Source: Streptomyces sp. NRRL S-87 (GTDB lineage Bacteria; Actinomycetota; Actinomycetes; Streptomycetales; Streptomycetaceae). From it: DNA of 16,825 nt. Below, piece after piece: positions 1-10,287 of this stretch. The position numbers and the translations under genes are program-made. The stretch covers positions 1 through 16,825 of the forward strand of contig NZ_JOGB01000093.1 in assembly GCF_000719335.1 (NCBI RefSeq), in the 5' to 3' direction. Each line of letters opens with the position of its first letter. The first letter of the stretch is position 1. Below the pieces are notes generated by a model. It did no database searches. It saw only the letters and a list, made by a program, of their open reading frames with translations, and was not told the origin of the DNA.

Positions 1-108
1 CGGGTCCTCGGCGAGAAGCGCGTCGAGGATCGTGTCGCTGATCTGGTCAGCGATCTTGTCGGGGTGGCCCTCGGTCACGGACTCCGAGGTGAACAGGCGG
101 CGGGACAC
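1..108 (-). CDS. metK: S-adenosylmethionine synthetase, 5' end only (runs off the window)
   Basis: Only the first 36 codons are present; the gene continues past the left edge. The GTG start at 108 gives a protein beginning [20 protein letters not shown], the highly conserved MetK N-terminus. The EGHPDK segment contains the conserved His and Asp of the ATP/phosphate site. MetK makes S-adenosylmethionine from methionine and ATP in the cytoplasm. A GGGAG Shine-Dalgarno lies just upstream of the GTG. An overlapping ATG two bases earlier is out of frame and does not give MetK. It follows coaBC on the same strand after a 197-base gap, so it may have its own promoter. From memory, the gmk-rpoZ-coaBC-metK order is shared with Mycobacterium. 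Confidence 0.95.
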   Translation of the reverse strand, partial: MSRRLFTSESVTEGHPDKIADQISDTILDALLAEDP

Positions 109-193
109 ATCGCTCCCTGGGGTTGCAGCGGCTGCTGGCTGAATGGTTTCGCGGACCTCGTCCGGGGGCTGCGCCCGACCGGGATCCGGTTCT

Positions 194-219
194 AGCTTAT
201 CGGGCGCTTCCGCGGCCCG
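194..219 (-). promoter_or_regulatory. Hairpin and candidate -10 box between coaBC and metK
   Basis: On the minus strand a short hairpin (arms at about 212-219 and 201-207, one bulged C, GGAA tetraloop) ends just before TAAGCT at 194-199, which fits the Streptomyces TANNNT -10 pattern. No good -35 is seen 17-18 bases upstream. The hairpin could end coaBC transcripts and the box could start metK with a leader of roughly 80 bases. The leader can form further small GC stems, for example GGAC/GTCC. I could not match it to a SAM riboswitch. Tentative. Confidence 0.3.
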
Positions 220-305
220 GACCACGCGTCTCGCCAAATGGGAGGGCTGTGACCTGCGGCACTCCATTGTGACGTAGGTCCGACGCGTGGAACAAGAGCC
301 GTTCC

Positions 306-1508
306 TCAGGCGAGTCGCGGCGCCACGAGGTCCCAGATGCGGTCAGCGAGGGACTCCTTGGGACCATAGGGTACCGGCGATTCTCCGCCATCAGAAGAGA
401 GGATGACGGCTTCGTTCTCCTCCGAACCAAAGGTCTTGGTGGCTCCGACCTCATTGACGACAAGAAGATCGCACTTCTTGCGGCGGAGCTTGGCCCAGCC
501 GTTCGCGAGCACGTTGTCCGTTTCGGCGGCGAATCCGACGACGACCTGGCCGGGCCGTGCGCGGTCCGCGGAAATCTCCGCGAGGACGTCCGGATTGCGG
601 ACCAGCTCGACCGGAGCCGGCTCTTCCCCGTCCTTCTTCTTGATCTTTCCCTCGGCGTACGCGGCTGGCCGGAAATCGGCTACGGCGGCCGCCATCACCA
701 CCGCGTCCGCGTCCGCAGCGGCCTTGAGCACCGCCTCCCGCAGCTGTACGGCGGTCCCGACCCGGACCACGTCGACCCCGGCCGGGTCCGCCAGCGCGGT
801 GTTCGCCGCGACGAGCGTGACGCGGGCGCCGCGCGCCACCGCCGTACGGGCCAGGGCGTAGCCCTGCTTGCCGGACGAGCGGTTGCCCAGGAAGCGGACC
901 GGGTCCAGCGGCTCGCGCGTGCCGCCGGCGCTGATGACGACGTGCCGGCCCCGCAGGTCGGGCTCGGCGGTCCCGCGGTCGAGCACCCTGCGACAGACCT
1001 CGAAGATCTCCTCGGGGTCCGGCAGCCGGCCCTTGCCGGTGTCGACGCCGGTCAGGCGGCCGACGGCGGGCTCGATGACCACGGCGCCGCGGCGGCGCAG
1101 GGTGGCCACGTTCTCCTGGGTGGCGGGGTGCTCCCACATCTCGGTGTGCATCGCGGGGGCGAAGACCACGGGGCAGCGGGCGGTCAGGAGGGTGTTGGTC
1201 AGCAGGTCGTCGGCCAGCCCGTGGGCGGCCTTGGCCAGCATGTCGGCGGTGGCGGGGGCCACGACCACCAGGTCGGCGCCCTGGCCGATGCGCACGTGCG
1301 GGACCTCGTGGACGGCGTCCCAGACCTCGGTGGAGACCGGGTTGCCGGACAGCGCCGACCAGGTGGCCTCCCCGACGAAGTTCAGGGCCGAGGCGGTGGG
1401 AACCACCCTGACGTGGTGCCCCGACTCGGTCAGCCGGCGCAGCAGCTCGCACGCCTTGTAGGCGGCGATGCCGCCGCTGACCCCCAGGACGACCTTCGGC
1501 TTGTCCAC
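306..1508 (-). CDS. coaBC: Bifunctional phosphopantothenoylcysteine decarboxylase / phosphopantothenate-cysteine ligase
   Basis: This 400-residue protein carries out two steps of coenzyme A synthesis: ligation of cysteine to 4'-phosphopantothenate, then FMN-dependent decarboxylation to 4'-phosphopantetheine. The CoaC domain spans about residues 1-178, with the flavin-binding SGGIAAYK segment near 11-18 and the likely catalytic His71 in PHVRI. The CoaB domain spans about 186-400, with [22 protein letters not shown] near 195-216, AAVADFRP near 274-281 and KIKKK near 288-292. The GTG start at 1508 was chosen because GGAG sits 5 bases upstream and the protein then begins [13 protein letters not shown] at the domain edge; the open frame extends 47 codons further upstream without homology. 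Two CoaC positions look atypical: His121 stands in the PxMN motif, and the flap reads TGVDTGKGR without a Cys. It lies between rpoZ and metK. Confidence 0.95.
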   Translation of the reverse strand: MDKPKVVLGVSGGIAAYKACELLRRLTESGHHVRVVPTASALNFVGEATWSALSGNPVSTEVWDAVHEVPHVRIGQGADLVVVAPATADMLAKAAHGLADDLLTNTLLTARCPVVFAPAMHTEMWEHPATQENVATLRRRGAVVIEPAVGRLTGVDTGKGRLPDPEEIFEVCRRVLDRGTAEPDLRGRHVVISAGGTREPLDPVRFLGNRSSGKQGYALARTAVARGARVTLVAANTALADPAGVDVVRVGTAVQLREAVLKAAADADAVVMAAAVADFRPAAYAEGKIKKKDGEEPAPVELVRNPDVLAEISADRARPGQVVVGFAAETDNVLANGWAKLRRKKCDLLVVNEVGATKTFGSEENEAVILSSDGGESPVPYGPKESLADRIWDLVAPRLA

Positions 1509-1556
1509 TGCGTCTCCGCTCCCCGGCATCCCAGTCCGCACGATCTGCTCTGTCCG

Positions 1557-1596
1557 GACTGTTGCACTGTTGGTCTGGTGCTCTGCTGCTCTGTTG
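1557..1596 (-). repeat. Five imperfect tandem octamers in the coaBC leader
   Basis: Read on the plus strand the units are GACTGTTG, CACTGTTG, GTCTGGTG, CTCTGCTG and CTCTGTTG, so the minus-strand (mRNA-sense) unit is approximately CARCAGNG. They lie 48-88 bases upstream of the coaBC GTG. The 8-base period is not a codon multiple, so this is not a coding repeat. Function unknown; it could be a protein-binding or unstructured leader element. Confidence 0.6.
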
Positions 1597-1648
1597 CTGT
1601 GTCCGCTCCGCCCGCGCCCGAACTGCGCGCGCGTCCGCGTCCATGACA

Positions 1649-1687
1649 CACCACAGGCCCGGCAGTCGCGCTGCCGGGCCTGTGGTG
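1649..1687 (-). terminator. Perfect 17-bp hairpin downstream of rpoZ
   Basis: Arms at 1649-1665 and 1671-1687 are exactly complementary with a 5-base loop (1666-1670). The hairpin begins 28 bases after the rpoZ stop. There is no U-tract on the exit side (TGTCATGG), which is common for Streptomyces terminators. It would separate rpoZ from coaBC, or act as an mRNA 3'-end stabiliser. Confidence 0.75.
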
Positions 1688-1714
1688 AAGATGCTCCGTG
1701 TGGTGCCGCGGGGC

Positions 1715-1987
1715 TTACTGGGCCGGGCCCTCGATGGCCTCGGAGGTCAGCAGACCGGCGTTGATCTCGCGCAGGGCGATCGACAGCGGCTTCTCGTGGA
1801 CGTGGGTGTCCACCAGGGGGCCGACGTACTCGAGCAGGCCCTCACCGAGCTGGGAGTAGTACGCGTTGATCTGACGCGCACGCTTGGCCGCGTAGATCAC
1901 GAGGCTGTACTTCGAGTCGGTTGCCTCGAGCAGCTCGTCGATCGGCGGGTTGATGATGCCCTCGGGCGCGGTGATGGAAGAGGACAC
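1715..1987 (-). CDS. rpoZ: DNA-directed RNA polymerase omega subunit
   Basis: This 90-residue protein is of usual actinobacterial omega length. Omega helps assemble and stabilise the beta' subunit of RNA polymerase. Conserved omega features are visible: the N-terminal [19 protein letters not shown] segment (about residues 12-30), then the AAKRARQIN helix (about 33-41), which is the family signature. The GTG start at 1987 has a GGAAGG-type ribosome site 6 bases upstream and gives [10 protein letters not shown]. It follows gmk after 40 unusually A/T-rich bases and is itself followed by a strong hairpin, so gmk-rpoZ may form one transcript end. The same gmk-rpoZ-coaBC order is known in other actinobacteria. 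Confidence 0.96.
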   Translation of the reverse strand: MSSSITAPEGIINPPIDELLEATDSKYSLVIYAAKRARQINAYYSQLGEGLLEYVGPLVDTHVHEKPLSIALREINAGLLTSEAIEGPAQ

Positions 1988-2027
1988 GCTCTACCTTCCG
2001 AAGATGGGTAAAAGATCAAACAAACGA

Positions 2028-2591
2028 TCAAACAACTTCCATCAAGGCTAGCAGCTCACGCGCTACGTCCTCGACGGAGGTGTTGACAAGGGTCGTGTCG
2101 AACTCGGATTCGGCGGCGAGCTCGACCTTGGCGGCTTCCAGACGGCGCTCGATGACCTCGGGGGCCTCGGTGCCGCGGCCGGTGAGCCGGCGGACCAGTT
2201 CCTCCCAGCTCGGTGGGGCCAGGAAGACCAGCTGCGCCTCCGGCATGGACTCGCGCACGAGCCGGGCGCCCTGGAGATCGATCTCCAGGAGCACCGGCTC
2301 GCCGGCCTCCAGCCGCTCGACGACGGCGGCCCGGGGGGTGCCGTACCGGTTGCCCGCGAACTCGGCCCACTCCAGCAGTTCGCCGTTGGCGACGAGCTTG
2401 TCGAACTCGTCGTCGCTGACGAAGAAGTAGTGGACACCGTGCCGCTCACCGGGTCGCGGCTTGCGGGTGGTGGCCGACACCGAGAGCCATACCTCGGGGT
2501 GGACCTTGCGCATATGCGCGACGACCGTGCTCTTGCCGACCCCGGAGGGGCCGGAGAGCACGGTCAGCCGCGGACGAACCTCTGCTGCCAT
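2028..2591 (-). CDS. gmk: Guanylate kinase
   Basis: This 187-residue protein phosphorylates GMP to GDP with ATP. The P-loop [10 protein letters not shown] lies near residues 13-22. The GMP-binding region includes [13 protein letters not shown] and the YFFVSDDEF and [17 protein letters not shown] stretches, all standard for guanylate kinases. The ATG at 2591 was chosen over an upstream extension reaching 2720 because the family start (a few residues before [12 protein letters not shown]) falls here and the upstream residues overlap the end of mihF without homology. No convincing Shine-Dalgarno precedes the ATG, but GATAAT lies exactly 6 bases before it, which suggests a leaderless mRNA. It lies 61 bases after mihF and 40 bases before rpoZ. 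Confidence 0.95.
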   Translation of the reverse strand: MAAEVRPRLTVLSGPSGVGKSTVVAHMRKVHPEVWLSVSATTRKPRPGERHGVHYFFVSDDEFDKLVANGELLEWAEFAGNRYGTPRAAVVERLEAGEPVLLEIDLQGARLVRESMPEAQLVFLAPPSWEELVRRLTGRGTEAPEVIERRLEAAKVELAAESEFDTTLVNTSVEDVARELLALMEVV

Positions 2592-2597
2592 GGAGCG

Positions 2598-2627
2598 ATT
2601 ATCCCGGTTCTCAGGAGCGCCTGGGAA
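2598..2627 (-). promoter_or_regulatory. Candidate leaderless promoter of gmk
   Basis: Minus-strand GATAAT at 2598-2603 is a good -10 box and is separated by 18 bases from a weak -35, TTCCCA, at 2622-2627. The expected transcription start falls on the A of the gmk ATG (2591). This is the geometry known for Streptomyces leaderless transcripts and agrees with the missing ribosome site. Inference from sequence only. Confidence 0.5.
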
Positions 2628-2652
2628 CACGGGAGGCCTCCGAGCGACCCGG

Positions 2653-2976
2653 TCAGGAGCCGGAGACGCCGAACTCACGCTCCAGGGAGGCGATCTGGTT
2701 CGTCCCGAGACCTCGGACACGGCGGCTCTCGGAAATGCCGAGCCGCTCCATGATCTGCTTGGCGCGGACCTTGCCGACGCCGGGAAGGGACTCGAGCAGG
2801 GCGGAGACCTTCATCTTGCCGATGACGTCGTTCTCCTGGCCCTGCTTGATGACCTCGTGGAGCGAGGCGCCGGAGTGCTTGAGTCGATTCTTCACCTCGG
2901 CCCGCTCCCGGCGAGCCGCGGCGGCCTTTTCGAGCGCGGCTGCGCGCTGTTCAGGGGTAAGGGGCGGAAGAGCCAC
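2653..2976 (-). CDS. mihF: Integration host factor, actinobacterial type (sIHF/mIHF), nucleoid-associated DNA-binding protein
   Basis: This 107-residue basic protein is unrelated in fold to E. coli IHF; in actinobacteria it binds DNA, shapes the nucleoid and affects development and antibiotic production. The sequence has a charged N-terminal helix ([20 protein letters not shown]) and a C-terminal helix-two-turns-helix region (about residues 57-85) with the [19 protein letters not shown] core. The GTG start at 2976 was chosen because GAGGTGA lies 8 bases upstream and the family begins at ALPPLTPEQ; a 21-codon upstream extension has no homology. A good promoter lies about 110 bases upstream. 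It sits between pyrF and gmk, as I recall it does in Mycobacterium and S. coelicolor. Confidence 0.95.
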   Translation of the reverse strand: MALPPLTPEQRAAALEKAAAARRERAEVKNRLKHSGASLHEVIKQGQENDVIGKMKVSALLESLPGVGKVRAKQIMERLGISESRRVRGLGTNQIASLEREFGVSGS

Positions 2977-3086
2977 GCCTACGTCACCTCGGATGTCGAA
3001 CTGTCGGATACGGACCGGTGGGGAACCGGAAGGCACCACACCGGGAGAGCTACGAACAACGGATGTGCACGTTGGCTCTGGTCGGG

Positions 3087-3115
3087 AGACTAGCGGCCAA
3101 GACCGCTCCAGTCAG
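3087..3115 (-). promoter_or_regulatory. Vegetative-type promoter upstream of mihF
   Basis: On the minus strand CTGACT (3110-3115), a 17-base spacer and TAGTCT (3087-3092) match TTGACN/TANNNT well. The expected start near 3080 gives a leader of about 105 bases. The spacer holds an inverted repeat AGCGG-N6-CCGCT (3092-3107) that could be an operator. This suggests mihF and the genes after it need not depend on the pyr promoter. Confidence 0.6.
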
Positions 3116-3164
3116 CGAGAACGGACGAAAAGTCCTGGTCAGCCTCCACTGAACCGTACATCGA

Positions 3165-3188
3165 GGACAAATCACCCCGGTTTTGTCC
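3165..3188 (-). repeat. Inverted repeat GGACAAA-N10-TTTGTCC after pyrF
   Basis: Seven-base perfect arms at 3165-3171 and 3182-3188 are separated by 10 bases and lie 28 bases past the pyrF stop. It is A/T-richer than its surroundings. It could be a weak pyrF terminator (no U-tract follows) or a dimeric regulator site. I recognise no known operator. Confidence 0.4.
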
Positions 3189-3216
3189 GGCTACCGACCT
3201 GCGAGTTCGTCACATC

Positions 3217-4059
3217 TCACCGCGCCGCGGAGACGGCCTCGCGGATCTCGGCGGCGAACCGGGCCGCGGCCGAGCGCAGCGCGTCCACGTCGGGACCGTA
3301 CGTGAGGACCCCCCGCGAGACGTTCGGGACGACGTTGCGCACCGCGGCGCCGAAGACGGCCGGCAGATCGGCCGCGGTGGCGCCCTGGGCGCCGATGCCC
3401 GGGGCGAGCAGGGGGCCGTTGATGTCCAGGTCGAAGGAGGACAGGTCGCCCAGGGTGGCTCCGACGACCGCGCCGAAGGACCCCATGGGCTCGGCGCCCG
3501 CGTTCTCCTCGGCCAGGTGCTTCAGCATGGTGGCGCCGATGGTCAGGCCGTCCTCGCGGACCGCCCGCTGCACCTCGGCACCCTCCGGGTTGGAGGTCAG
3601 CGCGAGGACGAAGAGCCCGGCGCCCGACTCGCGCGCGAGGTCCGCGGCCGGCTTCAGGGAGCCGTAGCCCAGGTACGGGGTGACGGTGAGGGCGTCGGAG
3701 AACAGCGGGGAGTCCGGGCGCAGGAAGGCCTCGGCGTACGCGGCCATCGTCGAGCCGATGTCGCCGCGCTTGGCGTCCATGACCACCAGGGTGCCCGCGG
3801 CCCGGGCCTCGGCGACGGTGCGCTCCAGGACCGCGAGCCCGCGGGAGCCGAACCGCTCGAAGAAGGCGGCCTGCGGCTTGAAGACGGCCACCGAGTCGGC
3901 CAGCGCCTCCACGACGGTGCGGGAGAACGCCTCCAGGCCCTTGACGTCGTCGTCCAGGCCCCAAGAGGCCAGCAGGGCGGCGTGCGGGTCGATGCCCACG
4001 CACAGCGGGCCCCGCTCGTCCATGGCGGAGCGCAGGCGGGTGCCGAAGGAGATGGTCAC
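3217..4059 (-). CDS. pyrF: Orotidine-5'-phosphate decarboxylase, type 2
   Basis: This 280-residue protein converts OMP to UMP, the last step of de novo pyrimidine synthesis. The catalytic motif [12 protein letters not shown] lies at about residues 93-104 with Lys97, and the N-terminal [10 protein letters not shown] and [12 protein letters not shown] segments are typical of the longer type 2 enzymes found in actinobacteria. The C-terminal [10 protein letters not shown] segment fits the phosphate-binding region. The start is a GTG at 4059 that overlaps the pyrD stop by 4 bases (GTGA), so translation is probably coupled to pyrD; no strong ribosome site is seen. It is the last pyrimidine gene of the operon; mihF follows after 240 bases with its own promoter. 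Confidence 0.96.
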   Translation of the reverse strand: MTISFGTRLRSAMDERGPLCVGIDPHAALLASWGLDDDVKGLEAFSRTVVEALADSVAVFKPQAAFFERFGSRGLAVLERTVAEARAAGTLVVMDAKRGDIGSTMAAYAEAFLRPDSPLFSDALTVTPYLGYGSLKPAADLARESGAGLFVLALTSNPEGAEVQRAVREDGLTIGATMLKHLAEENAGAEPMGSFGAVVGATLGDLSSFDLDINGPLLAPGIGAQGATAADLPAVFGAAVRNVVPNVSRGVLTYGPDVDALRSAAARFAAEIREAVSAAR

Positions 4060-5168
4060 GAGGCGGCAGCCTTTCGGGTCTCGGCGCCGACCGCGTCGGC
4101 GAGCGTGGCGTACGGACTGGCGGCCAGGCGGGCCGCCAGGCCCTTGTGGATGGCGCGGGCGTAGCAGGGGCCCTCGTAGATGAAGGCGCTGTAGCCCTGG
4201 ACCAGGGTGGCGCCGGCCAGGATCCGCTGCCAGGCGTCCTCGGCGTTCTCGATGCCGCCGACACCGATCAGGACGATCCGGTCACCGACCCGGGCGTACA
4301 GGCGGCGCAGGACCTCCAGGGAGCGCTCCTTGACCGGGGCCCCGGACAGTCCGCCGGCCTCCTTGACCAGGTCCGGGGAGGACTTCAGGCCCAGGCCCTC
4401 GCGGGCGATGGTGGTGTTCGTGGCGATGATGCCGTCCAGGCCCAGCTCCAGGGCGAGGTCGGCGACCGCGTCCACGTCCTCGTCGGCGAGGTCGGGGGCG
4501 ATCTTGACGAGCAGCGGGACCCGGCGGCCGGGGACGCTGCGGTCGGCGGCCGCGCGGACGGCGGTCAGCAGCGGGCGCAGGGACTCGGTGGCCTGGAGGT
4601 TGCGCAGGCCGGGGGTGTTGGGCGAGGACACGTTGACGACGAGGTAGTCGGCGTGCCGGGCGAGCCGCTCGGTGGAGAGCACGTAGTCGGCGGCGGCCTC
4701 GGCCTCGGGCACGACCTTGGTCTTGCCGATGTTGACGCCGACGACCGTCTTGAAGACCGGCTTCCGGGCCGCCAGGCGGGCCGCGACGGCCTCGGAGCCC
4801 TCGTTGTTGAAGCCCATGCGGTTGATCAGGGCGCGGTCCGGGACCAGGCGGAACAGCCGCTTCTTGGGGTTGCCGGGCTGGGCCTGGCCGGTGACCGTGC
4901 CGATCTCGACGTGGTCGAAGCCGAGCATGGACATGCCGTCGATGGCGACGGCGTTCTTGTCGAAGCCGGCGGCGAGGCCGAAGGGGCCGTGCATGCGCAG
5001 GCCCAGGGCCTCCGTGCGCAGCTCCTCGTACCGGGGCGCGAGGTAGGCCGCGACGAACGTGCGCAGGACCGGGGTGCGGGCCGCGAGACGGATCCAGCGG
5101 AAGGCCGTGTAGTGGGCCCGCTCGGCGTCCATCCGCTTGAAGACCAGGTTGAAGAACAGCTTGTACAT
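4056..5168 (-). CDS. pyrD: Dihydroorotate dehydrogenase (quinone), class 2
   Basis: This 370-residue FMN enzyme oxidises dihydroorotate to orotate and passes electrons to membrane quinone. The N-terminal helical segment ([12 protein letters not shown] and on to about residue 45) is the membrane-associating extension that defines class 2. FMN-binding AAGFDKN lies near 66-72 and the catalytic SSPNTPGLR near 181-189, with Ser182 as the likely base. TNTTI near 250-254 and the later GVGGI region complete the barrel. The ATG at 5168 is clear, though its ribosome site is poor (two AAGGGAT repeats at 10 and 19 bases). It follows carB after 97 bases containing a terminator-like hairpin, and it overlaps pyrF by 4 bases. 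In M. tuberculosis, from memory, pyrD is not in this operon. Confidence 0.96.
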   Translation of the reverse strand: MYKLFFNLVFKRMDAERAHYTAFRWIRLAARTPVLRTFVAAYLAPRYEELRTEALGLRMHGPFGLAAGFDKNAVAIDGMSMLGFDHVEIGTVTGQAQPGNPKKRLFRLVPDRALINRMGFNNEGSEAVAARLAARKPVFKTVVGVNIGKTKVVPEAEAAADYVLSTERLARHADYLVVNVSSPNTPGLRNLQATESLRPLLTAVRAAADRSVPGRRVPLLVKIAPDLADEDVDAVADLALELGLDGIIATNTTIAREGLGLKSSPDLVKEAGGLSGAPVKERSLEVLRRLYARVGDRIVLIGVGGIENAEDAWQRILAGATLVQGYSAFIYEGPCYARAIHKGLAARLAASPYATLADAVGAETRKAAAS

Positions 5169-5219
5169 CGTCCGATTTATCCCTTGAATCCCTTGTGCGC
5201 TCGAAAGGACCTCATGAAA

Positions 5220-5251
5220 GGGGGGACACCGGTCGATCGCCGGTGCCCCCC
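5220..5251 (-). terminator. GC-rich hairpin with short U-run between carB and pyrD
   Basis: Arms 5240-5251 and 5220-5232 pair as six G-C pairs, one bulged A, then CACCGG/CCGGTG, closing a 7-base loop. In the minus-strand transcript UUU follows directly. It begins 14 bases after the carB stop. This looks like an intrinsic terminator or partial terminator inside the pyr operon, which would lower pyrD-pyrF expression or protect the upstream mRNA 3' end. Confidence 0.65.
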
Positions 5252-5265
5252 TCTCGTACGGGCTA

Positions 5266-8566
<3,301 letters not shown>

Positions 8567-8574
<8 letters not shown>

Positions 8575-9709
8575 GCTCGGCCTCCATCAGGGATACGAAG
8601 CGGTCGAAGAGGTACGCGGCGTCGTGCGGGCCCGCGGCCGCCTCGGGGTGGTACTGGACGCTGAAGGCCGGCTGGTCGAGCAGCTGGAGGCCCTCCACCA
8701 CGTCGTCGTTCAGGCAGACGTGGGAGACCTCGGCGCGGCCGTAGGGGGTGTCGGAGACCTTGTCGAGCGGGGCGTCGACGGCGAATCCGTGGTTGTGGGC
8801 GGTGACCTCGACCTTGCCGGTCGTGCGGTCCTGCACCGGCTGGTTGATGCCGCGGTGGCCGTACTTCAGCTTGTACGTGCCGAAGCCGAGCGCGCGGCCG
8901 AGGATCTGGTTGCCGAAGCAGATGCCGAAGAGCGGGGTCCTGCGCTCCAGGACGGCCTGCATGACGGAGACCGGGTGGTCGGCGGTGGCCGGGTCGCCGG
9001 GGCCGTTGGAGAAGAAGACGCCGTCCGGCTGGACCGCGTAGACCTCCTCGGCGGTCGCGGTGGCGGGCAGGACGTGCACCTCGATGCCGCGCTCCGCCAT
9101 GCGGTGCGGGGTCATGCCCTTGATGCCGAGGTCGACGGCGGCGACGGTGAAGCGCTTCTCGCCGATCGCGGGGACGACGTACGCCTCCTTGGTGGCGACC
9201 TCGGCGGAGAGGTTCGCGCCCTTCATCTGCGGCTGCTCCTGGACCTTCGCCAGCAGCGCCGCGTCGTCGGCGACGGCCGTGCCGGAGAAGATGCCGACGC
9301 GCATCGCGCCGCGCTCGCGCAGGTGGCGGGTCAGGGCCCGGGTGTCGATGCCGGAGATGCCCACGACGCCCTGGGCGGCGAGCTCCTCGTCGAGGGAGCG
9401 GCGGGAGCGCCAGTTGGAGGGCTTGCGGGCGGGGTCGCGGACCACGTAGCCGGACACCCAGATGCGGCCGGACTCGGGGTCCTCGTCGTTGACACCGGTG
9501 TTGCCCACGTGCGGGGCGGTCATCACGACGACCTGGCGGTGGTACGAGGGGTCGGTCAGGGTCTCCTGGTAGCCGGTCATGCCGGTGGAGAACACGGCCT
9601 CGCCGAAGGTCTCCCCCACGGCCCCGTAGGCGCGTCCGCGGAAGATGCGGCCGTCTTCCAGGACGAGTACGGCGGGAGTTTTCACGGCTCCCCTGGTGGA
9701 GGTCGTCAT
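8567..9709 (-). CDS. carA: Carbamoyl-phosphate synthase, small (glutamine amidotransferase) subunit
   Basis: This 380-residue protein hydrolyses glutamine and channels ammonia to CarB. The N-terminal CarA domain (about 1-150) carries [18 protein letters not shown] near 32-49. The class I amidotransferase domain (about 187-380) has the nucleophile Cys264 in FGICFGNQ and the catalytic pair His354 and Glu356 in [10 protein letters not shown]. The ATG at 9709 shares four bases (ATGA) with the stop of the upstream membrane-protein gene and is preceded by GGAAGG 9 bases away; a much longer upstream open frame in this phase only overlaps that gene. The stop overlaps carB by 8 bases, so the two subunits are very probably made in coupled fashion. 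Confidence 0.97.
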
Positions 9710-10287
9710 CGTTCGGCGCCTTCCGTCGTGGTGGATTGGTTCATGGAGTTGATGGCTTCGACCCAGGCGGCGTGCTCGGCCGCGCGGTCGGAGCGGAATC
9801 CGGAGTCGATCAGCTTGTCGCCGTGCGCCCATGTGACGACCAGCAGACCGCCCTCGGTCAGTACCTTGCCCGCGATTCCCTTGTCGAGGCGGGCGCCGCG
9901 CAGTTGCCCGGCGGGTACGAAGAAGTCGGTGGCACCCGGACGGACCACGTCCAGGCCCGCGTCGGTGAGGGTGAGCTCGACGCGGCTGCGGACCCCGAGG
10001 CCGTGCGCCACGATGCGGTCCAGCCACTGGCCCGCCGTGGTCGACCCGTGGTACCGGCCGGTGAGGGCGAGCCGGTGTGCCGGCAGCCCGTCGGGAGCGG
10101 CGGGCAGCTCGGGCAGGTCGCCCTGGAGCGTGCCGCGCCACTTCCAGCCCTGGCGCATCAGCCAGTAGACGAACGCGATGAAGACCAGGAGGCCGAGGAC
10201 CCACGCGATGCGTGCGCCCCAGTCCGTCACCTTCGCCGACTCACGTTCGGCCGCCTGTGCGGCCAGATGGATTGCTGCAGGTGTCAC
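9706..10287 (-). CDS. Small membrane protein with a PH-like soluble domain, between pyrC and carA
   Basis: This 193-residue protein of unknown function has one clear transmembrane helix at about residues 26-44 ([19 protein letters not shown]) followed by a basic stop-transfer stretch (RQGWKWRGT), so the roughly 145-residue remainder is probably cytoplasmic. That part is beta-rich: [18 protein letters not shown], [13 protein letters not shown] and [15 protein letters not shown] segments, then a C-terminal helix ending [10 protein letters not shown], which resembles bacterial PH-like domains. No catalytic motif is visible. Its GTG start overlaps the pyrC stop by 4 bases and its stop overlaps the carA ATG by 4 bases. 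A gene in the same slot exists in M. tuberculosis (Rv1382, from memory), so linkage to pyrimidine genes is old. The start could instead be the GTG at codon 20; the overlap favours the one chosen. Confidence 0.85.
   Translation of the reverse strand: MTPAAIHLAAQAAERESAKVTDWGARIAWVLGLLVFIAFVYWLMRQGWKWRGTLQGDLPELPAAPDGLPAHRLALTGRYHGSTTAGQWLDRIVAHGLGVRSRVELTLTDAGLDVVRPGATDFFVPAGQLRGARLDKGIAGKVLTEGGLLVVTWAHGDKLIDSGFRSDRAAEHAAWVEAINSMNQSTTTEGAER

Noticed and set aside
109..305. Possible SAM riboswitch upstream of metK
   Set aside because: The leader can form small GC hairpins, but I could not find the conserved core of a known SAM riboswitch class. A covariance-model search would decide it.
1557..1596. 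CRISPR-like or coding triplet repeat
   Set aside because: Units are 8 bases, contiguous and without spacers, and not a multiple of 3.
1509..1649. 47-codon upstream extension of CoaBC
   Set aside because: No homology, crosses the octamer repeat, and a proper GGAG-spaced GTG exists at 1508.
2592..2720. Longer N-terminus for Gmk (43 extra residues)
   Set aside because: It overlaps the end of mihF, lacks homology, and the family start falls at the ATG at 2591.
5169..5190. Leaderless promoter for pyrD (GATAAA 7 bases before the ATG)
   Set aside because: The final T of TANNNT is missing and no -35 is found, so it was not listed as a feature, only mentioned as a possibility.
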